Source: an uncultured Bacilli bacterium
Lineage (GTDB): Bacteria > Bacillota_I > Bacilli_A > RF39 > UBA660
Assembly (NCBI GenBank): GCA_947626565.1
Contig: CANQSQ010000001.1
Coordinates: 28,900-92,899, forward strand
Direction: 5' to 3'
Length of the DNA stretch: 64,000 nucleotides
The position numbers and the translations under genes are program-made. The notes under the pieces were generated by a model, which worked only from the letters and a program-made list of their open reading frames with translations, was not told the origin of the DNA and did not search any database. Below, one piece after another: positions 55,448 to 63,444 of the stretch. Every line of letters starts with the position of its first letter. The stretch's first letter is position 1.

Positions 55448-56897
55448 TTTTATCACCTCCATGGGGATTTAAATCTAGTTTTAATTGTTGCTCTAGAAAA
55501 CTAGCTAATTGATATATTTTGGCTTCTTCAAAACTATTGGCAATAATGTGCATACCTATAGGCATATGATTTTTAGAAAAACCAATTGGTAAGTTTAAAC
55601 CAGGTAATCCTGTCATATTTACAGGTATAACTAAAACATCATCCAAAAAGCTTTTTAAAGGATCATCCATTGGATCAGTTAAGTTATAAGCTGTGGTAGT
55701 AGTTGTGGGACCAATGATGAAATCATAATCTTTAAAGACTTGAGAAAATTCCTTTTTCATATCATCACGAATGGATAAAGCTTTATTATAATAAATTTGA
55801 GCATTGGCTCCACTTAAAAGATATGAACCGACCATAATACGTCTTTTTACTTCTTCACCAAAGCCTTCTTGTCTAGTTCCATAATATAAATCAGTAATAT
55901 TTTTAGGATTTTCTTTAGAGTGACCATAACGAATACCATCATAACGTGCTAAATTAGAACTAGCTTCACCCATAGCAATTATTTGGTATAAAGTAACGGC
56001 ATTTTCTAAGTACTTAATATCAAGATAGTCAACTTGAACTTTATTTTTTTCTAAGATAGAGACAATATCTTTTAACTTAGCTTTAATTTCAGGATTGACA
56101 ATATCACTCATAAAATAATTAGGAATAGCAACTTTCATTTTGGAAATTGGCTTACCAATAAGAGCGGTAAAGTCTTCTTCTTTTCTAGAAGCTGATGTTA
56201 AATCTTTAGGATCTTTGCCAACTAAGGCATTTAGTAAAAGAGCATTTTCATAAACATTTTTAGTTAATGGTCCTATTTGATCAAGACTAGAAGCAAAAGC
56301 TACAAGTCCATAACGAGAAATACGTCCGTAGGTTGGTTTCATGCCAACTATTCCACAATAACTAGCTGGTTGTCTGATAGAACCACCGGTATCACTACCT
56401 AAGGCAAATAAAACATCACGACAAGCAACAGTAACAGCAGAACCACCTGAGGAACCACCGGCAATTTTCTCAGGATTCCAAGGATTTTTAGGAGCTCCAA
56501 AATAACTAGTTCGACTAGAAGAACCCATGGCAAATTCATCCATATTTGTCTTCCCAATAATAATCATATGCTTAGCTTTTATTTTTTCAATAACAGTAGC
56601 ATCATATAAAGGAATAAAATTATCTAAAATATGAGAAGCACAAGTAGTTAAAAGATTCTTAGTAACTATATTATCTTTAATAGCAATAGGAAGACCAAAT
56701 AATAAATTATCAACTTCCATATTTTCAAGTTCCTTAGCTTCTTGTAAAGCAGCTTCTTTATTTAAAGTAATATAGGCATTAAGGTCTTTATTATTTTCTA
56801 TATTAGCAAAGGCTTCTTCAACTAAAGTAACTGGCGTTATCTTCTTTTCTTTTAATAATTTATTAATTTCTAGTATAGATTTATCTAAGTATTTCAT
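55440..56897 (-). CDS. gatA: Aspartyl/glutamyl-tRNA amidotransferase subunit A
   Basis: 485 residues, the usual length. The amidase catalytic triad is visible: Lys in LPIAIKDNIV, cis-Ser in GGSSGGSAVTVA, and Ser in GSDTGGSIRQPASYCG. YGRISRYGLVAFASSLDQIGP is typical GatA. It releases ammonia from glutamine for GatB. The track start (56966) runs back through gatC; the ATG at 56897 (MKYLDKSILEI), 2 nt after the gatC stop and behind GAGGAGG, is the true start. Confidence 0.97.
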   Translation of the reverse strand: MKYLDKSILEINKLLKEKKITPVTLVEEAFANIENNKDLNAYITLNKEAALQEAKELENMEVDNLLFGLPIAIKDNIVTKNLLTTCASHILDNFIPLYDATVIEKIKAKHMIIIGKTNMDEFAMGSSSRTSYFGAPKNPWNPEKIAGGSSGGSAVTVACRDVLFALGSDTGGSIRQPASYCGIVGMKPTYGRISRYGLVAFASSLDQIGPLTKNVYENALLLNALVGKDPKDLTSASRKEEDFTALIGKPISKMKVAIPNYFMSDIVNPEIKAKLKDIVSILEKNKVQVDYLDIKYLENAVTLYQIIAMGEASSNLARYDGIRYGHSKENPKNITDLYYGTRQEGFGEEVKRRIMVGSYLLSGANAQIYYNKALSIRDDMKKEFSQVFKDYDFIIGPTTTTTAYNLTDPMDDPLKSFLDDVLVIPVNMTGLPGLNLPIGFSKNHMPIGMHIIANSFEEAKIYQLASFLEQQLKLDLNPHGGDKNV

Positions 56898-56898
56898 A

Positions 56899-57201
56899 TT
56901 ATTCCTCCTCACTGATGACAACTGGTACTTCAATAAAATTACCACTATGACGAGGAGCATTGGCAATTACTTGTTTAGGATCTAGCATATCTCCTGGGAC
57001 ATCTTCACGAAGATGTGTTTTACTATCCCATGGAGCTATTAAAATGTCATCATCATAGCCTTTGACGTCATTTATTTTTTCTACTTCATCTAATAATTTT
57101 TTTAATTCAACTTGATATTTAGCAATTTCGGCATCAGATATTTTTATACGAGCAAGTTCTGCAACGTGTAAAACTTCTTCTTTAGTAAGTTTTGAATTCA
57201 T
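56899..57201 (-). CDS. gatC: Aspartyl/glutamyl-tRNA amidotransferase subunit C
   Basis: 100 residues. LTKEEVLHVAELARIKISDAEI and the ending APRHSGNFIEVPVVISEEE (LREDVPGD, then PxxxxxFixVPxV) are the GatC signature. It wraps around GatA/GatB to stabilise the complex. First gene of the gatCAB operon, with AAAGGAAGTG before the ATG and a strong promoter upstream. Canonical gene order gatC-gatA-gatB. Confidence 0.97.
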   Translation of the reverse strand: MNSKLTKEEVLHVAELARIKISDAEIAKYQVELKKLLDEVEKINDVKGYDDDILIAPWDSKTHLREDVPGDMLDPKQVIANAPRHSGNFIEVPVVISEEE

Positions 57202-57225
57202 AGATACACTTCCTTTAACTCTCTT

Positions 57226-57254
57226 ATTATATCATGCCTAAAAATAGTTGTAAA
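57226..57254 (-). promoter_or_regulatory. Promoter of gatCAB
   Basis: The minus strand reads TTTACA, 17 bp, TATAAT with a TGA extended -10, about 25 nt before the gatC ATG. Confidence 0.8.
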
Positions 57255-57289
57255 TTAGAGAATTAGTAATAAAAAAATTACAAATAAAT

Positions 57290-57309
57290 AAAAAAAGCAC
57301 TTACGTGCT
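57290..57309 (-). terminator. Terminator after the 57316 gene
   Basis: AGCAC/GTGCT stem with a 4-nt loop, followed by TTTTTT on the minus strand. Confidence 0.75.
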
Positions 57310-57315
57310 AGGTCT

Positions 57316-58167
57316 TTACTGCTCAGCAAAACAGTTGCTGATGGATAGTTGATTAGGTTTTGAATTATCTTTTAGTTTAAAGTCTTTAACAGTTCCAATA
57401 ATGGTTACTTTTTTACCTACTTCAAGTTCTTCGATGTTAGAGTTTTTTTCAGCCATTGTACAAACAATATCAAGGGTATATTTTTTACCATCATCACTAT
57501 AGCCTACGGTTAAAGTGTTTTTTACTTTATCTATTTTTTTCACGGAAGTTTCAATTCGTAAAAATTCATGATAGTATTTTTGATAAACTTTATCAGTATT
57601 ATCATTTAAGCCAATAGCTAAGTCAATATCAGAAATTGTAGTTGGTTCTACAGAATAAGGCATGGTCCAAAAACCGATTTTTTTATCACGACGACCTTGA
57701 AGTTGATGATATTTTATTACTTTGTATCCTAGGCCATAGTATACTTTAGTTCCACCATCTTTATAAGTAGTTGTTTTTATAGCAAAAAATGGACCAATAT
57801 CATAACGACCAACACAAATTACATCAATAGAAATTAAGCTCATTATAATAATAGCAAGTATAAAAACAATGTTAATTATTTTTTTATATTTCTTAGTAGT
57901 TGTTTTTTTAGAATGAGAAGATGTATCCGTATAATCATCAAATTCATTATCAGAATAGTAGTTATAATCAGTATAATCATCTTCTATGGAAGTTGATTCA
58001 TCTTGAGTATCTTGAGTATCTGATGTATCAGTATCATCTTGAGTAAAGTCACCTAGATAATCATAATCATCAGTTAAACTCTCTTTATAATCTTCAATTG
58101 ATGATTCATTATATTCTTCATATTGTTCTAATTTTAATCCTTTATCTTTTTTCTTCTTTTTAAACAT
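57316..58167 (-). CDS. Bitopic membrane protein with acidic cytoplasmic region, unknown function
   Basis: About 283 residues. A basic start (MFKKKKKDK) precedes an acidic Asp/Tyr/Ser/Thr-rich stretch of ~80 residues (DYDYLGDFTQDDTDTSDTQ), probably disordered. One membrane helix follows (~98-120, INIVFILAIIIMSLISIDVI) and an external domain (~125-283) with DIGPFFAIKTTTYKDGGTKVYYGLGYKVIKYHQL and an OB-like C-terminal part (LEVGKKVTIIGTVKDFKL). I do not recognise the family. The promoter -10 abuts the track start at 58194, so that ATG would be untranscribed. The ATG at 58167, 8 nt after AAGGGA, is preferred (58176 and 58173 are possible). Confidence 0.8.
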   Translation of the reverse strand: MFKKKKKDKGLKLEQYEEYNESSIEDYKESLTDDYDYLGDFTQDDTDTSDTQDTQDESTSIEDDYTDYNYYSDNEFDDYTDTSSHSKKTTTKKYKKIINIVFILAIIIMSLISIDVICVGRYDIGPFFAIKTTTYKDGGTKVYYGLGYKVIKYHQLQGRRDKKIGFWTMPYSVEPTTISDIDLAIGLNDNTDKVYQKYYHEFLRIETSVKKIDKVKNTLTVGYSDDGKKYTLDIVCTMAEKNSNIEELEVGKKVTIIGTVKDFKLKDNSKPNQLSISNCFAEQ

Positions 58168-58194
58168 AGGCATCATCCCTTTTTTATGGCTCAT

Positions 58195-58223
58195 ATTATA
58201 ACATATTTTTATTTATTTGTAAA
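58195..58223 (-). promoter_or_regulatory. Promoter of the 57316 gene
   Basis: The minus strand reads TTTACA, 17 bp, TATAAT with a TGT extended -10. It forces a later start codon than the one in the ORF track. Confidence 0.8.
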
Positions 58224-58249
58224 CTATAAGTATAACATTAAAGGGCAAA

Positions 58250-58286
58250 TAAAAAGATTATTATCGACTATGTAGTGATATAATCT
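58250..58286 (-). terminator. Probable terminator after the small helical gene pair
   Basis: AGATTATATC pairs with GATAATAATCT (one bulge), followed by TTTTTATTT on the minus strand. Confidence 0.6.
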
Positions 58287-58294
58287 CATTATTT

Positions 58295-58633
58295 TTATAA
58301 GCCTAGTTCTTCTAGTAAACTTTGAGCTCCTTCATTAGCTTTATCAACAGCATTTTTAGCAGCAAGTTCAGATTGATATGATTGATCAGCAAAGGCATTC
58401 ATTTCTTCATATAACTCTCCATATGTACCTTGTAATTCGTTAAAAATTTTAGTCATGAAGTCACTAATAGTTTCCCATCCATTTTGAAGTGAAGGATTAA
58501 CACCTTGAAATATTTGGGATATGTCCAAAGCCATTTTAGCTGCATGGCTTAATCCAGAATCTTGAGCTTCTTTTTGATTGTAATCTGTCAATATTGCTAA
58601 AGCCTCTTTAAAATCATTAATTGATGTATTCAT
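58295..58633 (-). CDS. Small helical protein, WXG100/ESAT-6-like
   Basis: 112 residues with no signal peptide, predicted to be two long helices with a turn around NPSLQNGWETISDFMTKIF (~residues 45-65). Length, pairing with a second ~100-residue helical gene, and a Trp at the turn resemble WXG100 proteins secreted by type VII systems, although the WxG tripeptide itself is absent (WET). The C-terminus (AKNAVDKANEGAQSLLEELGL) is compatible with the helical end of that fold. AAAAGGAGG precedes the ATG; it is 19 nt after its partner gene. No type VII secretion gene is visible in this window. Confidence 0.7.
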   Translation of the reverse strand: MNTSINDFKEALAILTDYNQKEAQDSGLSHAAKMALDISQIFQGVNPSLQNGWETISDFMTKIFNELQGTYGELYEEMNAFADQSYQSELAAKNAVDKANEGAQSLLEELGL

Positions 58634-58652
58634 ATATTCCTCCTTTTAATAT

Positions 58653-58964
58653 TTAATTAGATTTTCCGCTTTGAAGTAATTGTTGTTGAGCATCAATAAA
58701 TTTATAAGTTTGACCGACTAAAGAATCTTCACCAATAATCATTCCATAGTATTTTTCTACGACACTAAAAATTTTAGAAAATCTTTCTCTTTCTAAATCT
58801 CCAAATTTTCCTGATGCATAGAAACTTTGCATTATTTGTTGATTGCTAAAAAAATTTAGAAAAACACCAGCAGCATCAAAATATTTATGGATGTCTGCAT
58901 CAAATGACATAAGTTCTGATTCTAAGGTTGAAATATCATTACTACTTAATATTCTACTATTCAT
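58653..58964 (-). CDS. Small helical protein, WXG100-like partner
   Basis: 103 residues, helical. A turn at QSFYASGKFGDLERERFSKIF (~residues 47-67) is like the WxG.A...F region with Tyr in place of Trp. The first helix is LESELMSFDADIHKYFDAAGVFLNFF, and the second ends in KFIDAQQQLLQSGKSN. It is unrelated at residue level to its neighbour but matches it in size and layout, as expected for a heterodimer. AGGAGGTAG precedes the ATG. It is the first gene of the pair; a weak extended -10 (TGTTATAGT) lies just upstream. Confidence 0.7.
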   Translation of the reverse strand: MNSRILSSNDISTLESELMSFDADIHKYFDAAGVFLNFFSNQQIMQSFYASGKFGDLERERFSKIFSVVEKYYGMIIGEDSLVGQTYKFIDAQQQLLQSGKSN

Positions 58965-59021
58965 ATTATCTACCTCCTATTATTAACTATAACATAAAAT
59001 AAAATAAAATTCTATATTTTT

Positions 59022-61028
<2,007 letters not shown>

Positions 61029-61115
61029 TTAATTTAATTGATTCCTTTCCACTATTTTTATATTAAAATCTAAAAACACTTTTACATTCTTTTTTAGTAT
61101 AGCATTTTTTTTAGG

Positions 61116-61156
61116 CAAAAAAAAGGAGCTAATGATAAACTTACTTTATACTCCTT
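61116..61156 (-). terminator. Terminator at the end of the DGR
   Basis: AAGGAG/CTCCTT outer stem with an inner ATAAA/TTTAT, followed by TTTTTT on the minus strand. It separates the reverse transcriptase gene from ligA. Confidence 0.7.
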
Positions 61157-61181
61157 ATTTACTAGTATGAGTTTATTTTCA

Positions 61182-62660
61182 TTATAAAAATTCATCAAAA
61201 ATAGAATTTATTTTTTGGTATAAATTCGGATTATTATTAAGAATTTTTTTTAGTTTTTCTATTAATTTTTCTTCATGAAGAATTTTATTATAACTTTTAG
61301 TTGCTAGTGTTAAATATGAAAGGTAAGTTTCATCATCTTTTTGGCACTTTAAAATTTCTTGTCCTTTATTTATAATCATATAATTAATATCTAATTTATT
61401 TAATTTCATAATTACTTTATCATAAGGGTTATTACCAAAGGAAACAGAATCTTTTTGATACTTATAATCAAATAAAAACCATAGAATTTTAGCGTCATCA
61501 TAAAATGTTTTATAAAAAATACCCTCTTTCAAAATAATTAAAAAATGAGGATACTGTTTTTTTAAAGCAGCATATTTTTCAATTAACTTCATTTTAAAAC
61601 TTACATCTCCTATTTTATAAATATCTTTTAAATAACCATAGTAACTAGCAAATGTTTTAGTAAATTTTATTTGGTTATTTTTTGATAATTTTTTTAATTT
61701 CTTTTTAATTTTAATTAATGTTTTTTTGCTACATGTTACAAATAACTTATTATTTATGACTTTGTAATTATAACCTAAAAAATTAAAGCCCTGATTTACA
61801 GAATAAATATTACTTTTTTTATTTTCTACTAATTTTAATTTTTGCAATTGTTTAGTAATTACTTTCCATATTTTATTTAATTTATTTTTATCAGTATCAA
61901 AAATAATAAAATCATCCATGTATCTAATATAGTATTTACATTTTAATTTTTCCTTAATGTAATGATCTAAATCATTTAAATAAAATATGGCTAAAAACTG
62001 ACTGGACATAGCTCCAATACTCAAGCCCTTATTATTCAAATAATATGGAATATCAATTTCAAAGGTGCTGTTATAGTAGGAAATTGCTTTATTAATATAA
62101 TCTTTATTAGTTTCAGAAATGATTATTTTTATAAGATTTAGAACATCTTGATCATAAATATATTTTTCTACAGCTTTAAGTAATAGTTCATGGTCTATAG
62201 AATAAAAATATTTACTAATATCTAGTTTTAAGCAATATATTTTAGATGGCTGTTCATTAACTATTATTTTTCTTAAATATTTTTTTATAAGATTATGTGC
62301 ATATTTACTGCCTTTTTCTTTTCTAGTAGCAACGTTAGCATCAATTAACTTACTTTCTAAATAAGGAAGTAAATAAAAGTTAGCAACGAAATGATTAATG
62401 ATTTTGTCACTAATTGTTTGGCTCATAACAAGTCTAGCTTTTGGTTCGAAAATAATAAATGTATGATATTTTGATGGATTATATAATTTATTCTTAAGAC
62501 GATAATATAAGGAATTAAGATTAGTATTTAGATTCAAAGAAAAATAAAATACTGCCTTTTTATTTTTACAAGTTTTTTTTATTATTTTCCACATAGAATA
62601 TAGATTTTCGAAAGTAATAGCTGACTCATAAATTGACTTAGTTTTTCTTTTTTTCTTCAT
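61182..62660 (-). CDS. Diversity-generating retroelement reverse transcriptase
   Basis: 492 residues. Fingers region ARLVMSQTISDKIINHF and KGSKYAHNLIKKYL; motif A with catalytic Asp in CLKLDISKYFYSIDHELL (D147); motif B GLSIGAMSSQF (214-222); catalytic YIRYMDDFIIF (YMDD 247-250); then QGFNFLGYNY. In motif B, DGR enzymes carry [ILV]GxxxSQ where group II intron and retron enzymes have QGxxxSP, and IGAMSSQ fits the DGR form exactly. There is no maturase or endonuclease domain. It copies TR RNA into adenine-mutated cDNA that replaces VR. It overlaps the Avd gene by 23 nt and is the last gene of the element. Confidence 0.95.
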   Translation of the reverse strand: MKKKRKTKSIYESAITFENLYSMWKIIKKTCKNKKAVFYFSLNLNTNLNSLYYRLKNKLYNPSKYHTFIIFEPKARLVMSQTISDKIINHFVANFYLLPYLESKLIDANVATRKEKGSKYAHNLIKKYLRKIIVNEQPSKIYCLKLDISKYFYSIDHELLLKAVEKYIYDQDVLNLIKIIISETNKDYINKAISYYNSTFEIDIPYYLNNKGLSIGAMSSQFLAIFYLNDLDHYIKEKLKCKYYIRYMDDFIIFDTDKNKLNKIWKVITKQLQKLKLVENKKSNIYSVNQGFNFLGYNYKVINNKLFVTCSKKTLIKIKKKLKKLSKNNQIKFTKTFASYYGYLKDIYKIGDVSFKMKLIEKYAALKKQYPHFLIILKEGIFYKTFYDDAKILWFLFDYKYQKDSVSFGNNPYDKVIMKLNKLDINYMIINKGQEILKCQKDDETYLSYLTLATKSYNKILHEEKLIEKLKKILNNNPNLYQKINSIFDEFL

Positions 62661-63003
62661 TTAATTTCCATGCATAAATGATATTTTTTATTTCACTTAA
62701 TTTGCTAATAGATGAAGTTATTTTTTGAGAAGATATACATTTGTAATGTTTCAGTTCAGTTATTAGCATATCTAAAATTGATATATTAACTTGAATATCA
62801 GTTAAATATTTCATTCTAATATTTCCTTTGTTATAGATAGCATAAAACATATTTTTGGCCAAAAAATGTGTTTCATCTAAGAGATGAATTCTTAAGTCAC
62901 GATGAACATTCGGGATATTAGATACTATATATTGATTTAGATAAATTGTATAATCTAATATTTTGTTATATATATTAAATTGATGGTCTTCTGAAATAGC
63001 CAT
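62638..63003 (-). CDS. Avd-like DGR accessory protein
   Basis: About 121 residues, all helical (four-helix-bundle pattern). IYNKILDYTIYLNQYIVSNIPNVHRDLRIHLLDE and a C-terminal KLSEIKNIIYAWKLNEEKK match the Avd layout (N-terminal helix, P.. R.. motif, last helix with W). In known DGRs a pentameric Avd binds the RT and the template RNA and is essential for mutagenic reverse transcription. It sits between TR and RT. The track start at 63015 lies within the GGAGG site; the ATG at 63003 (MAISEDHQF) is preferred. Basic residues (HRDLR, KHYK, KKKN) fit RNA binding. Confidence 0.88.
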   Translation of the reverse strand: MAISEDHQFNIYNKILDYTIYLNQYIVSNIPNVHRDLRIHLLDETHFLAKNMFYAIYNKGNIRMKYLTDIQVNISILDMLITELKHYKCISSQKITSSISKLSEIKNIIYAWKLNEEKKKN

Positions 63004-63016
63004 TATTACCTCCATT

Positions 63017-63077
63017 GGTAGCTAAAACTATATTAACTTTCATATAGATAATTACTAGCTAATATAGTTTGTCTACC
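63017..63077. repeat. Inverted repeat between TR and the Avd gene
   Basis: GGTAG...AAACTATATT (63017-63034) pairs with AATATAGTTT...CTACC (63061-63077): 15 bp in two blocks, loop about 26 nt. In the minus-strand transcript the hairpin ends 3-4 nt before the Avd ribosome site (GGAGG), so it may be part of the TR RNA structure or control avd translation. Confidence 0.65.
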
Positions 63078-63189
63078 ACTTTTTTGGGAATTATTTTCCG
63101 TAGAATTATACCTGTTTCACTTGCAGTAATATGCCAATCATTTTCATAGCAAAATGTTATATTCATGGCGAGGAGAAAAAGTGAAAATA

Positions 63190-63303
63190 CGGAAGGACGG
63201 ACCCCGTTCGTGTTGTTGACGTTGTTGTTGTTCAAGTTGCCATTCGAATTGACGTTGAACCCGTTAGCGTTGTTGTTGTTGAAGTTGTTAGGGGACAACA
63301 GCC
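63190..63303 (-). repeat. DGR template repeat (TR), 114 bp, noncoding
   Basis: It aligns without gaps to VR (63528-63641). All 21 mismatches fall at adenines of the TR coding strand; 77 non-A positions are identical. The coding-strand reading is LLSPNNFNNNNANGFNVNSNG... with 18 AAC/AAT codons, so each can become any NNC/NNT codon without making a stop. My hand count gives 56 of 114 G+C, far above the surrounding AT-rich DNA. The 3' end (CGGGGTCCGTCCTTCCG, no A) is the IMH-like anchor. The 442-bp gap between the Avd and target genes holds only this repeat and hairpins; the TTG ORF across it is not taken as a gene. Confidence 0.96.
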
Positions 63304-63380
63304 GCCACAGGAGGGTCAAGAACCAAAAACCAATTTTTACGGTATAATCCTAAGTTAATCTATATGAAACTATATAGTTT

Positions 63381-63417
63381 AACCCTTTTTTTGCCCCACG
63401 AAAGGGTTTTCGTGGGG
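63381..63417. repeat. Two mutually exclusive hairpins between target gene and TR
   Basis: CCCCACGAAA (63394-63403) and TTTCGTGGGG (63408-63417) make a perfect 10-bp stem with a 4-nt loop. An alternative AACCCTTT (63381-63388) / AAAGGGTT (63401-63408) 8-bp stem uses the same bases. On the minus strand the main hairpin is followed by CAAAAAAAGGG, so it lacks the T-run of a terminator. Known DGRs have a hairpin/cruciform downstream of VR, though usually closer. Confidence 0.7.
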
Positions 63418-63444
63418 ATTTACTATGTTATAAGTTTGGAACAT

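Noticed and set aside
61182-62660. Reverse transcriptase as a group II intron or retron enzyme
   Set aside because: No maturase/endonuclease domain, motif B is IGxxxSQ rather than QGxxxSP, and a TR/VR pair with A-only differences is next to it.
63059-63319. 86-residue TTG ORF across the template repeat
   Set aside because: It is the TR read in the VR frame (Asn-rich), with a poor start and no ribosome site, followed by unrelated residues. TRs are noncoding templates, so I list it as a repeat.
63394-63417. GC-rich hairpin as a terminator of the target gene
   Set aside because: On the minus strand it is followed by CAAAAAAAGGG, not T residues, so it does not look like an intrinsic terminator.
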